From contig CP136065.1 of the NCBI GenBank assembly GCA_032622095.1, positions 113,005,195-113,069,194 on the forward strand: a stretch of 64,000 bases of DNA, given 5' to 3'. Of the stretch, positions 12,380 through 24,349 are shown piece by piece. Position numbers and translations under genes: made by a program. The notes below the pieces were generated by a model that had not been told where the DNA came from, made no database searches, and saw only the letters and a program-made list of their open reading frames with translations. Within the stretch, counting starts at the first letter, position 1. Each line of letters starts with the position of its first letter. This stretch comes from Siphonodentalium dalli. Lineage: Eukaryota > Mollusca > Scaphopoda > Gadilida > Siphonodentaliidae.

Positions 12380-12690
12380 AAAACACATAGCACCTCACTA
12401 TTGGCCACACAGTCACTCTCTGTATACCTATTCGTCACACCCATGACCATATACCCGCTCAAGATATACATATACACCACCAGCCCCCGAAATTAGGAAA
12501 AATGTCCAACGGCAAATTTAGGATTTTACAGCCAATCCATCTATATCTATTCACCTGACACGTGACCATAAGTCACTCATTGTATACCTATACATCTCAC
12601 CATGGATACACCACCCATCACCATATAGCCACTCCTTCGCATCATTCATGACCATACAATTCACTCACTACAATTCACATTCACTCCCTG
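12380..12690. repeat. Second block of the CCATACAGTCACT minisatellite
   Basis: Phrases such as CACACAGTCACTCTCTGTAT, CACACCCATGACCATATA and CATTGTATACCTATACATCT repeat the vocabulary of 7440-8130. Units are degenerate and interrupted near 12485-12530. Confidence 0.55.
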
Positions 12691-13329
12691 GCTGCCATGT
12701 TTTCATGCACAATATATTAAGTTGATTTTGATGCCAATGTGCGAGAGTAGCCACATAATATGGTGACACTCAATTCCATTTCGACTTTCTACACATTTAC
12801 GTTAGAAAATATGGCCAAAAACCCGAAAGACGTTTTGGGAAAATGCTATACTGCATCATTAAAATGAATTTGTCATGCATCAGAAGGCACTGGGACCACA
12901 AGAACGAAACATCTAGTAGTCAGTTGATTAAGTAACATTGTTCATAACCAAGTGAGTCACAGTTTGCTATCTTTTTGGGAACAGAGAATAATGTTTCGGA
13001 TATATGTAAAAAAAATATACTTTTTTTTTAAACCAAATTTAGTTGCAATCAGTGTGACGCATTTAAGACATACCAAAACAATAAACATCTTTGTCACCAA
13101 GATAGTTCCATTTTACTTGAAAAAAAAATGGTCAAAACCTGAATATAATTTTTTTTGCCAATTTTGTTGTCAAGTTTGTCAAGAAAAATCCAATAGTTCT
13201 GGTAATGTCAGTGGTTACACTAGTAACACTTAACCAATGTGAATAAGAAATGTTAAAATTTAATGTACATAAGATCCAATTTTATTCATCAACCAAACCA
13301 CAACCTGTAAGCGATTACATGGCATGTTA

Positions 13330-13750
13330 GGGCAATATTTACCATTTTCAATGGTCGCCATTTTGGCAGCCGTTTTCAGGCAAAGTAACAATTTTGGTTC
13401 AATTGAGTTAAAATATTCAAAAGTAATGATATATATGCCTCAATTACGTTGCACAGTTATCTCCATATTTTTTTAAAAATATGACTAGAATCATAAGGGT
13501 GATTTTTTGGGGTGAAATTTCTGTAAAATAATTTTTGAGGGATCGGAATGGGCTGGTACCTCATTGATGACATATTGCATTACTCCAATGATCTGTTAAC
13601 ATGAACAATATAAAATAAAGTTAAATTTTGTGCCAGTTTCATACAGCAGAAACTGATCTGGAAGATATTATTGAAAAAACGTAAAATTTTCCAACCGGCT
13701 ACCATTTTGACAGCCATCTTGGACGAGGAGTTCTAATTTTAGCCTAAAGA
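13330..13750. repeat. Dispersed repeat with CGCCATTTTGGCAGCC motifs
   Basis: Begins and ends with ATGGTCGCCATTTTGGC- and GACAGCCATCTTGG-type phrases and contains TTACTCCAATGATCTG. A reverse-oriented relative lies at 55640-55870 (GGCTGCCAATATGGCCGCC, ACCGATCATTGGAGCAA). No coding frame. Confidence 0.5.
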
Positions 13751-13759
13751 TGTGGCATT

Positions 13760-15380
13760 ATATCGCGCAGTTAAACTTACTGTATAAGCCTAATATTAAA
13801 TCGCATGTTTCATGGTAAGATTAATTGCGACATTTAATACAATGTATCGTGCTTTAGTCACAAACTGAACATTTGCCTTGGATTTTTGACGTAATCTGCT
13901 CCACTATTCGAAGTTGCCACGTATTGCCGCATATTAATGGTTTGCGAGCTAATACTGCCAGCATTTATCTGCAATATGGAATTTTGTGACATAATGACGA
14001 AACGCCCTCTATTCATATGGCTGTAAAACAATTCCCTATAGAGGAATTCAGCGGGTTTTGGATATACTGTTGTACAAACATTCCCGATCAGGAACAACTG
14101 GCTTTATAATAATTTTGTTTTCTAGGTTTTCTAGGTTCATCGCGGTGTGGTTGGAGGGGCTGCCATCTTAGCTAAGTTAGTATGACTTTATTTGACACTG
14201 GCTCTAGAAACTATACATTTTACACCGAACATTTAAGAATTTAGAGCTATCATAACTTATATTTCTCAGTCTGAAAATTCAAACTATTTTAGTCATCATT
14301 CGATCGGTTTATGAACTAATTCGTGAATTCCATTTGTTGAAATATTTAACAAAACGAGAGGAGGAAAGACACCCAACCGTATCCCATTGTTACCTCGCCC
14401 ATGATGGATCCAACTAATTATGTAGAATCCCATCATTTGAATAATTAACAGCATGTATAACCTCGGCCAATAAAGTGAATGCGAACTCCAATTTCTCTAT
14501 CTCATATACACCAATTTTGTTTCAGTTGGATCGGCAAACACTACGTCTAGTCGATGAGCAGAAACGTACCCGTAATTTTTTTTAACAGTTTGCAATTTCC
14601 AAACGTTTATCTACCCGTACACGTATACCAGTACACGTACCGGTTGGAAATTGCCAACTCGCTAGTATCTGGCGATAACATTTCAACGACAAACAAAAAG
14701 TTGCACATCGGCTACAGGCATACCGTCACGGATCCAGATTGAAACATGGACATGACGAAACACAAATTTAAATTAAACAAAGGATGAATAACTCTAAAAG
14801 TAAAGGGAAAATCCGAAAATCACAACATTTCACTGAAAGCTCTTGTAATCATCCATACCAAATTTTATTGCGATTTTTAAAATAGGGATATAATCATGTA
14901 AGTTCCACCTCTATAAGATACCATTTCAGTGTGTAAAGAACGTGATAACACATATTTTAAATGTTTCACGCGAGTTTTAATTACCCCGCTTGTTGTCTCC
15001 AGGCTAAATTTCGAAAACTGAACATGTAGTGGGTTTGAGGACTGCCATTGAAGTAATTATAGTCTGATGCTTTAAAATTCGGTCCAAATTAGCTATAATC
15101 GCGGCCTCCGGTAATACGGTATCTTATTAGATATACAAGACAACACGCGAACAACAACATCCTGAATAGTTAGGAGTGGTTGGGGACAGATAATAAGAAG
15201 GAGATTACATCACTAGTTTCTTTGATCTTTTGGGCGTTTGTGAAAATGATAACCAAATTGAGCTAATTCCAAACATATTAAGCGTCATAATTATTATTTC
15301 ATGATGTCAACAATTTCGATTTTTTACTCTGGAATGGAATTACATAAAACGGCCCATCCCGATGACGGGCTTGAGTTATC
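13760..15380. other. Upstream region of the split gene, no other gene seen
   Basis: AT-rich. One small hairpin (TTTGCAATTTCCAA at about 14588 against TTGGAAATTGCCAA at about 14643). Short frames at 13858-14097 (-) and 14554-14742 (+) lack recognisable domains. The promoter of the gene starting at 15420 should lie here or just downstream; a TATA-like GGATATAG at about 15384 is close to the start codon and is not a secure core promoter. Confidence 0.4.
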
Positions 15381-15419
15381 GCTGGATATAGTGGACAAAG
15401 ACGTTCGTCGCCGAGAAAT

Positions 15420-15479
15420 ATGTCTTGGAGGCTATTGAGGTTCTTCATCTTCGCTGCAATTGTTTGTGTTTTGCTCGCG
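15420..15479 (+). CDS. Exon 1: signal-peptide exon
   Basis: ATG at 15420 has A at -3. The 20 codons read MSWRLLRFF, then a hydrophobic run ending CVLLA. Two arginines followed by about 13 hydrophobic residues is the standard n- and h-region of a signal peptide. The frame is cut cleanly after GCG by GTAAGT (15480-15485), an ideal splice donor. Translation from exon 2 adds GSA, giving a plausible signal-peptidase site (G at -3, A at -1) before EKRP. An in-frame TGA upstream (about 15372) supports this ATG as the start. Any 5' untranslated exon is unknown. Alternatively the segment is a membrane anchor. Confidence 0.6.
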
Positions 15480-16504
15480 GTAAGTCCCAATTTTCTGGTT
15501 TATTCACCTAGACAATTATATCTGTTCAACCAGTGCATTGCGTTTGTTCGAGTCTGTTCGGTTAGACATAGATGACGCGACAGAATGTCTCACCGAGTCC
15601 CTACTTTGGTAAACATCGTCAACGCTGGAAAATTTCATCCCTTGCTCAACGGGATACGGAAATAATTTTAGAGCAACCATAGGTTGGAATTGTCCTAATA
15701 TCCATGTAATATATGTGGTTTTCATATTAGTTCAAGAACCGTATATTTGAGGGTTGTAGGGGGGGGGGGGGGTCTGAAAAAAATAGAAAAATAAGTATCT
15801 GGGGACATAACAGTCAATGTAGCCTGTATTAAATGTGGCATTACTGTTTTGAAGGTTTAATTATTTTTACAAAACTGGGACAGTTCACACAAAGTTAAAA
15901 ATTTTGAAACGTAGCAAGATTTCAGGATTTTCACATTCCGAGAATGCCAACTCTGTGTTATTTGGTATAGGAAAATAGCCCGATTTCTCTCCCCTTAATT
16001 CTGTCATCTGTGCTTACAAGACATCATTATTTTCAAATTGCTACGATAACTTTTTTTCTATTTCAAATGTTCTCAGCTTTAAAATATAGCTCTATCAGGA
16101 GGAAGAAGCTTATTTACAGACATTCGCTCCGTCATGTTCTGCTTTTGGATTGAAAATGGTCAATTTGAGTAAAAAATGGGTAAAATTAAGCGTTTTGTGT
16201 GTGCAAACAAAGGGGCATAACTCAGTGACAAATTTTACGAAGAAGCTAAAGTACAGACATGTGATAGCACATACACCTACAAAATAAAACAGACGTCTTT
16301 CTATTAGTAATATGAGAAATAAAATTAATTTTGAATCCAGCAACTGTGATCCAAACATGGAATAATATTTCAAAAGAAGCGGCCGGGTGATTCGTTTGGA
16401 TTCGAATAAGACATATGCGTCTTTTAGCGCGATTCAAGTATGCTCTGTAACACTAAATCCGACCTGTTGTTCTGTAGATCATGCCACGAATCTCTACTCC
16501 GGCT

Positions 16505-16806
16505 AACGCCGATAGAGATCATATTCCATCCGTTCAAAACCCGGGAATTATCCAAGTTTTGACAGGAACCTTATAAAGTCGAAAAATAATGCGGGGAATG
16601 TATTTTTGTTTTGTTAATACCTGTTGCTGAATAATTTATACATCAGAGGGCGAAGGACCCAGCTCGAAATGACATTATTTACGTGACTTTTGAGAGCCGA
16701 TTCTAAGATAAATATTTATTTTGTTCCCCGTCAACGACCCGACAAACGACCTGACGCGGAAGCATTTCTGATTGGTCGACCGCCAACAGTCCACGAGAAC
16801 GGATCA
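16505..16806 (+). repeat. Dispersed repeat R, copy 1
   Basis: Shares GATAGAGATCATATTCCATC, AATGCGGGGAATGTATTT, GACCCAGCTCGAAATGACAT and TTACGTGACTTTTGAGAGCC with the reverse complement of 30068-30385. A third, shorter piece lies at about 26560-26690. It is non-coding and probably a MITE-like element. Confidence 0.7.
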
Positions 16807-17234
16807 AGCTGTCCCTGAGTATTTTACTAAACTGCCTCTGGTGATATAAACACTTTTATTAGCACGCCCGCGTGTATACTGTTGGCCAAATATTAGAAAC
16901 ATGTGGGCCGATGCGGCGATGAGACTTTTATAAATAGCAAATTGGTTTTTCCGGTTTATTTAAAAGTCGAACTGCGCGATCAGGAGGCCGGTCACCGGTA
17001 AAAGGTGTAGTTGGGAATTTCAATTTCGTTTATTGTCCTTTACATTATTATGTCAATAATGTTGATTTTTGGTTTGTGACAAGCAATGTCAATTACCAAT
17101 AAAAGAAATTTAAAAGATAATTTGTAAGTCCTATATTTCAAACTTTAATAGATATTTTTCGTTCTGCAGCCCACTGATGGTTGTGGTCGGAGACGGCCGA
17201 GTCGGCCGCCGGTTCGTTAATTAGGTGCTGGTTG

Positions 17235-17735
17235 TTATTGTTATTTTAACGGAATTCTGAGTTGGTCATTCGCGAAACCAATATATTTTATATTCTATAA
17301 TTAAAATAATGGGTATATAATATATGATCTTGTTTATGGATATTGTAGGAAGGCTAATCTGGCCGTGTCAAATTGAGCTATAGCGATGGGATTTCTCACA
17401 GGACAACACATTTCGGGTTTTCGTGGGGTGTGTATACGCTGGATGTCTTATATTTGCAGTATGTAACAATTATGACCGCGTTAATTGCTTTCGATGTTTA
17501 GATATGAACAATGGCTGGACCATGCACTCTTGGCGGGAACACAATACCTCCATTTTTTATCCGCATTTAGAAGCTTTCTGGTGTGGTGAATGAGAAACCT
17601 GCAGTAATAAGCCGTAGTTGTTTGTAATAATTCGAAGGATTAGTTGTTTTAACGGAATTCTGAGGCGGTGAATTCATGTAACCAATATATTTTATATTAT
17701 AATTTATATTTATGGCTAATAATATGATCTTGAGG
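17235..17735 (+). repeat. ~400-bp tandem duplication
   Basis: TTTTAACGGAATTCTGAG followed by AACCAATATATTTTATATT and ATATGATCTTG occurs near 17245 and again near 17648, with related GGCTAATCTGGCC / GGTTATCCGGCC sequence after each. No gene. Confidence 0.6.
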
Positions 17736-17759
17736 GAGTTACCATTTCTGATTATGGTT

Positions 17760-18076
17760 TTCTTATTTAATACTAGCAGGGTTATCCGGCCTTGCCCAGG
17801 TTAAAGTGATGTGAAACCCTGAGTGGATATTTGTTGGGAATAGAGAATACTCTTGCTCTCAAAGTGTTACACGTATTCTCATAAATTGTATATCCAAATG
17901 GCATCACAGAACATGATTCTTACACATGGAATATAAGTAGTGGCTCACCTTGTCAGGTCGGAGCGAGTATTTATTTATTTATAACTGCGTATACTTCAGA
18001 CGTTATAGCATGAAACAAGAACATCATAAACACATTAGTTCGAAAAAATAAAAGACGACAATTGTGTTTTACATAG
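17760..18076 (+). repeat. Dispersed repeat, inverted partner at 43093-43550
   Basis: TAGCAGGGTTA, TTAAAGTGATGTGAAACC, AATAGAGAATACTCTTG, GTGGCTCACCTTG and the GACAATT end match the reverse complement of 43093-43550. The pair lies about 25 kb apart in opposite orientation within introns 1 and 2. Confidence 0.65.
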
Positions 18077-18079
18077 ATA

Positions 18080-18680
18080 TTTAGATTAGATTATTTAATG
18101 GCAATGATATATATCTATACAATTTATACACAGTTGACAAATGTATACATATTGAAATAGCAATGTAAATAATTTTGAATGAAAAAGCGGTCGACATTAC
18201 ATATCTCTGTGAGCTCACTATCTAGATGTATATAATCAAAAAAAGATTTAACCAATAAAGTTTTAAGATGGTTAGTCAGTGGTATTAATATTAATAAATT
18301 GTATTATTAATACTGGTCAGCCTCTATAATTAAATATATCATTACCATGGATAACACTTAAAGAAGGACAAACAAATCCCTCTTATTTCCATAGTGGTCC
18401 CCAATACTTATGATAAGTTCAATTATGAAGACTGTCCAGTCTTAAAAGGATATGGTCAGGTGGAGATAGATCAAAAGCCAATATTAGGTAGACATATATA
18501 TGTATCACATTACTATGAAAATGTGTGTGCTTTATAGAACAATATTTTAATCCTAACAACATGAAAGTATAAGAATACCAGTCTAGAAGTATCAGGATAA
18601 TTTATGAGTCGTCATATATGGTATACATGTGCTAATTTGTGCAGTATAGCATAATTTAAATGGTATGCACGGCTATATAA
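18080..18680. other. No recognisable gene
   Basis: AT-rich intronic sequence; a short dyad of TTAATA repeats near 18285-18315 is the only structure seen. Confidence 0.45.
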
Positions 18681-18683
18681 TCG

Positions 18684-18930
18684 GCCTACTGTCAATGCAC
18701 TTTTTTCCGACCCCCCCTGATACATCCCCCGGAAAGTCAGTGGGTTCTGTGAGGTTTCAGCAGCTTTATGAGTGTGGTATGGCGAGCGCCAGCTTATCGC
18801 TGCGTATCAAGCATATTGCTACCCTAGTGATAACTTACTTCATCACAGAAACCACTGCCCCCCCCTTGGGACAACATAGAAATTTGTTAAATAACCAGGG
18901 GGGTCGGAAAAAAGTGCAATGACAGTAGGC
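18684..18930. mobile_element. Small TIR element with 35-bp inverted ends
   Basis: GCCTACTGTCAATGCACTTT at the left continues through TTTTCCGACCCCCC. It is matched by its complement at the right end (GGGGGGTCGGAAAA ... TGACAGTAGGC). The right terminus also heads the larger repeat that continues to 19545. Confidence 0.6.
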
Positions 18931-19545
18931 TGAATTTTTTCCGCCTCTTGTGTACCCACCACCCCCCTATTTGAAGGAATTTTTGTGTTTTTCCAATTTC
19001 ATGCGGGGTACCCACCCCCTTTTTACCTCCAAATCCAGCCAAATCACCCCTTATTTGAAGGAGTTTTTTCCTCCAATTTCACGCAGGGTACCCACCCACG
19101 TTTTATCTAAAAATCTGTAGTCTCACACCATTTAGGCTTGGTATTTGTTTCAGTTATATAGTCTGAGAACAGATAAGAATCGCATAAACCTGCAGCACCC
19201 ATTGTTATCCTGTTTGTTTTTGTTTATCAATTGATTCATGACTTGTAAACAAGTTATATGAACATTTTACCATATTTCCAATGCTTGTCTGTAATCACTT
19301 TAAATACAACTGTATCGAAAATATAAAATACAAATTTAGGCAAAACATTTATGCTAAATAGTAATGGACCCACACGATCTTATACCATCTGATAACATGG
19401 CGTTTAACAGATTGATCAGCATTCATATGGCTTTGATGTGAAATTGTGTCAATAAATTAAACTAAAAAATAAAACAAAAATCTGGATGTGGCTTTAAATA
19501 GCATTCAATACTTTCTAGCATGATGGGATTTCCATGTTTTGCCTC
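18896..19545 (-). repeat. ~650-bp dispersed repeat, inverted partner at 40090-40732
   Basis: Shares the run of GGGTACCCACC motifs, TTAGGCTTGGTATTTGTTTC, a TTGATTCATGACTTGTAAAC phrase, CCACACGATCTTATACCATC and AAAATCTGGATGTGGCTTTA with the reverse complement of 40090-40732 at high identity. It is non-coding. Such a pair in one transcript could form long double-stranded RNA. Confidence 0.75.
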
Positions 19546-19559
19546 TTATGCTGTCTGAT

Positions 19560-20560
19560 CAGGTCTAAGGGTGGATACACACATGCATGTATATAAATCT
19601 ATGTAATTATCGTGTATTTGGCGTTTTACATGGATCATACAGACAATGCAATATGTGTCCACTGACAACCCAATCATTGCCGACGTGTTAACCGCACTTG
19701 GTTCTAGTTCCAATTAAGTCGGAATATAGATAAACCGCTATCTTAGACCGAGTCGCCAGGCCACTTAAAATATTTGTTCGTGGGATAACCCATATGGTGG
19801 ACGTTCTATTTAAATAATTACCAATCCTCTCTTGATATTCATAGCAGTGGTGGATCAGGATTTCCACCAACTTGGGGCTATATGTTATCCCGAAAGCTAC
19901 CAGGCGGTGTGGCTAACTCTGAGCTATTCAACTAAAACATATTATATTGTACCTTTTTTCCCCATTTATTCCGACCGATGCATTCAATTAAATCCCTTAG
20001 CGATTTGAAGCTTTCGCGACCCCACGCCAAACAAGCATCATGGTCGAAATTGTTCAATATCAAGCCTGTATATTCCAGACGTGTCGCTTCTGTTGTTTGT
20101 GCATTAATAAAATGCCAGATATCACATAGACTTGGCTAATTTCCGCATCCGTAAGAGAAGACATGTTATGGATTGGCCTTAAATGTCCTGACAGCAGACA
20201 GTTTTACTTCGCTTATCACTACTCACTTGTCTGGCCTGTTAACAATGAACCTCTTGAGCGCAGGTGACTAAATTACTAATGTTGTCAATTATTGGTGTGG
20301 CCATGTAAAATACATGTATTTTACATACAGACATTACATGAATGTGTGTATATATCCACCCTAATGAGTAAACATTAATGATATAAATGAATAGCTTTAT
20401 TCATTTGTATTTACTTTAATCATGGGTGTCATAACTGTCCATTTTCATCTTGAACCAGTGGCGTTGGTACTTGACAATGTGATCTGATGCAAAAGACGAA
20501 ATTGTGAGTGTTAGTTTGTAACCAGCAATTCTGAGAAGCATTATGCCTATATCCACACTA
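19560..20560. other. No recognisable gene
   Basis: Intronic AT-rich DNA; no domain-bearing frame. It ends at a 16-nt C tract (20565-20580), with a second 18-nt C tract at 20754-20771. Confidence 0.45.
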
Positions 20561-20852
20561 ACTACCCCCCCCCCCCCCCCTAAGCCTGGCCTAAGTGTCA
20601 TACATGACATAACAATGATGCTGAACACTTTGAGGCAATTATATTGCAGAAATGTTGTAAGAGGAAAAAACTGACCACTTGGAGAAAAGTGACTTTTTTC
20701 GCGGCTGAACCACCCACCCACCCCGGCCTACTGTATGGAAAACAAGTGAATGACCCCCCCCCCCCCCCCCCTGAAATAACAGCATTTGATTTCCACACAG
20801 CAGTCATACTTCAACCTAAAAACAATATACAAGGCTAAGAACAATATTAGTA

Positions 20853-21563
20853 TTATATAAAATCACAGTCTGCATCATCTACTATTCTTTGAAATAGATG
20901 CAGGCTAATCAGTGTCTTAAAGGTGGGATAATCATCAAAGAACTTGTGCCCCTTATCTAGATTGTTCCATGCTTTGATTGCATTATACATGAATGTTTTC
21001 TTGGTTTGGGGGTTAACCTCTGGCACAATGTAATTTCCACTACTAAATCTTGTATCATGTGTATGCATCTGATTTACTGAATTGAAGTCTTGTAGCAAGT
21101 AAGATGGATTGGCACTTGTCCTAGCTTTATGCAGAAGTAGCAGAATTCTATTTTCAACTCTAAATTTTACCGGTAACCATTTTACTTCTCTAAACTCTTT
21201 AACCGTAATTCTGTGACGAGCATTCAAATCCAAAATAAATCTAATCATTTTGTTTTGTGCTACTTGTAGTTTGTTTTTATAGGTGGCACCAAGACCAAAA
21301 TACCATGATAAGTTGGCATAATCCATATGACACTGAATAAGAGCCGTTACAAGTAATTTCTTAGTGTGTCTATTAAGAAATTCTCTTGTTCGATACAATA
21401 ATTTCAATATGTTGTTCACTTTGTTAAGGACTGACACTGCTATGATTTCACCAGATATAGTGTTGTCTAGTGTGATTCCCAAATATTTGACTTTCTCAAC
21501 CTGTATAATTGTGTGGTAATTTAATTTTACCAAGAAGTTGACCACTTGAGATGTATCAATCAA
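20853..21563 (-). pseudogene. Non-LTR retrotransposon reverse-transcriptase C-terminal fragment
   Basis: A 236-codon open frame on the - strand reads VKYLGITLD near its start, the conserved strand after the catalytic palm of LINE reverse transcriptases. It then has the thumb region, with KVNNILKLLYRTREFL, CHMDYANLSWYFG, KLQVAQNKMIRFIL and the W-N-NLD motif near its end. The catalytic FADD-type box and the endonuclease lie upstream in a full element and are absent, so this is a 5'-truncated copy without activity. The style resembles CR1/L2/Jockey-type elements; the exact clade needs a tree. A short GATT repeat abuts the 5' break (21555-21578). Confidence 0.8.
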
Positions 21564-21574
21564 TCAATCAATCA

Positions 21575-21850
21575 ATCTAGTTATCAAATATTCATGAGGA
21601 TACAGATGTTTTAAAGGTGCTCCTCGGTTCTGGTGCTATATACTGGCTAATCATTTTCAGTTTAAAAGAAATGATGTTATGCACGTATAGCAGCTACATG
21701 TGCCCGACACAGCGATATTTTGAGTTGTTTATGTTAGGCGATGAGTCTGTTCTAAAAAATGAAAGAAATCCTCTGTATCGGGCAGATATACCCTTGTCAG
21801 ATGTCACTATTGGAGGATCCTGAAAAGTAATGTGCTACGGACAGCGTCTT
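21575..21850 (+). repeat. Dispersed repeat, inverted partner at 42790-43075
   Basis: TTTTCAGTTTAAAAGAAATG, AGCTACATGTGCCCGACACA and CGGGCAGATATACCCTTGT match the reverse complement of 42790-43075. The frame at 21617-21823 falls within this repeat and is not taken as a gene. Confidence 0.6.
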
Positions 21851-22024
21851 CCTTTATCTCAGAAGTAACTATTACTGCACACTGTGACAACTATTTTTGA
21901 ACAGGCCTGCTCTACATTTCCATATCTCTTGGCAATTGTAACTTTTGTGTGGAAACTATATTGAATGGGACAGACTCAATCGTGTTATAATATATACATG
22001 AGACATTCTAATATATATATATAT

Positions 22025-22930
22025 ACCTTTATTTCCTCCGCAAACGGAGAGTTTAAACATTATGCATCATACACAAGATTAGTGTTTCAACATAGTTGAC
22101 AAAAAATAAACATCAATATATCACATGGTTTTATACACAAAATATGCGCAATACAAATTCAATGAGGTATAAGCATTACACCTGTAGGCCTCGTGTATTT
22201 CTGATTTCACGAAACACTTCAACTGGATAATTATACGAGTATATGTCGAATAGAGCGAGACTGAGTTGTCTGCGATATAGCTTTATTTTCGTTATAAAGT
22301 ACATGTGTATATCATGTTTAGTTAGATGCTACTAAATACAAATTAATTATGTATATATTGTTTCTGTCTTCGAGCAGAGCGGTTCGTGAGCAGTTTACAT
22401 GTGATCCATTTAGTCGATAGATTCTAACCGGATCAGATCCGTATACATTTTCCACAGTTTAAATGAATTTCGAACAAGAAACATGGTAAATTGCTTAATA
22501 TCATTTACGAGGTCCCGCATGGGTGGCGGAATGCAAGCAAGAAATATCATCAACTGATCTACGGGGCTCAAGTTGTCAATATATAAGAAACAAGGTATAC
22601 CGAAGTCCTCTATGACATTGAACCATATTTCGATTCTTGTCTCGGCAAAGGCGGAACATAAGAGGATTGCATGTTCGATTTCGTTTTCAAAGAGTTTATG
22701 ACATATCTGACACTTTCCGTTTACTGGGGACCAGGCCCGGGCCAGGATTTTGGCTATTTCTAGAAATTCAAGCTTATGTTGAGGATAGCTTCTACATGCT
22801 AGCCAAAGAGATGAAATTGACAGTGAACTATGAATATTTGCGATATAATTGTTCAAGTGACTTAATTCGGTCACCATTTGTCGAGATTGTGAAATTTGAA
22901 TGCCAAAAACTCCTTAGAACGACATGGAGA
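22025..22930 (-). mobile_element. 5'-truncated LINE, C-terminal domain plus 3' tail
   Basis: The open part (22877-22410, - strand) contains a SSLWLACRSYPQHKL phrase, a C-x2-C ... H zinc-knuckle-like CQICHKLFENEIEHAILLCS, and a tail NLSPVDQLMIFLA ... LWKMYTDL. The same pattern occurs in the LINE copies at 37862 and 38773. About 380 bp past the stop the element ends with GGAGGAAATAAAG and an ATAT repeat (read on -; 22050 down to 22010). The frame is closed by TAA just upstream of 22930, marking a 5' truncation. Confidence 0.75.
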
Positions 22931-22959
22931 TGGCCTGGGAGATGACTATATATAACTTT

Positions 22960-24345
22960 GTTGGATATCGGCGAATTGAACAATCATATAAATGCTAGTG
23001 AATCTCCTCTCGTCATCCATGACCCAAAGGACCCCAAATGTGATTTAATTCATCATATAATTAGAGAAGAACGTGCATGAATTTGGTGCAACTCCCCTCA
23101 TGCATGACTTGAACCGCGCCAGTTATGTCATATGTAAACCACCTCTATTAGACTCATGCATGCATTATATAATGGAGATGATTGTATATAAGTTTGGTGG
23201 TAATCGGCAACTAAACAAATTCTTATCATAGTTATTACCCCGCCCCCCCCATCTCTCACCCAATTGGCACCAATTTCGCGTCTTTAAATCACACGTTTAT
23301 ATTCCTCGTATCACGGAGAAGAAGAATATATCAAATTGGTCGAAATCTGCGCTAAAAATAGCCCATCCCCTGACACCAACAACGTCACTTTAGAAAATTT
23401 TAACCCGCACCATTATCTTACTTGTAAAAAGTTACCACTGTTAGACCGCATTGGTGCCATCTCGATTGTACCCTTAAGGTTATAAATAGAACACAGACAG
23501 ATATTCGCAAATATTTGATTAATTGTATCATTTGAGAAGACGTGTATGAGTTTGATGGTAATTGGCACTAAACATATTTAAAAAAAAGTTTTTGGTGACC
23601 CTCCCGTCCCTATTTCGGACTCAAACGGCGCCACTTTTGACATCATTAAACCACACACTTAGACTCATTATAGAGATGACTATATATAAAATTTATGAAA
23701 ATTGGTGAGTATACAATTTCGTATCAAATTTAGGGGCACCATTGCATATCTCTCACCCAAAAGGCACCAATTTGGCGCATTTAAACCACACGATTAGATT
23801 ATTCGTATCACGGAGAAGAACATGTAACAATCAGGTGGAAATCGGCGCTAAACATATTGTTTATCAATGTGTGCGTCCCTCTCACCCTCTAGGCACCCCT
23901 GACTCGAATGGCCCCACTTTTGACATCTTTAAACCACACAATGATATCATGGAGATTATTATTTGTAAGTTTGGTGCTAATCCGCGACTAAACAAATTTT
24001 TATCAAATTTAGTGCCCACCCCACCCTACCCCATCTCTCACCAAAGCAGTACCAATATGACGTCTTTAAAATCACACGATTAGATTCCTCATTTAATGGA
24101 TAAGAATGTGTATCAATTTGGTGGAAATTGGCGCTAAAAATATTGTGTATCAATTTTGGTGACCCTCTCCCTTTCAGTGCACCCCTGACTCGAATGACGC
24201 CACTTTTGACAGCTTTAAGCCACGCCATTAGACACCTCATACCATGGGGATGAATTTGTATAAGTTTCGTGGCAATCGGCGACTAAATCAATTCTTATCA
24301 GTTTAGTACCCACCCACCGCCCCTCAAATCTCTCATCCAAGTACG
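22960..24345 (+). repeat. Array of diverged CAGA-tailed repeat units
   Basis: Five or so partial units share CTCACCCAA, GGCACCAATTT-GCGTCTTTAA, CACGGAGAAGAA and an AATTGGTGGAAATCGGCGCTAAA phrase, each a few hundred bp long. One (about 23230-23510) ends with GAACACAGACAGATATTCGC. Relatives lie at 25930-26475 and, reversed, at 42225-42785. Read on the opposite strand, the tail becomes a TC start followed by a GTCT repeat, the architecture of the Helitron 5' end at 1032; this link is inference. Confidence 0.6.
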
Positions 24346-24349
24346 TTAA

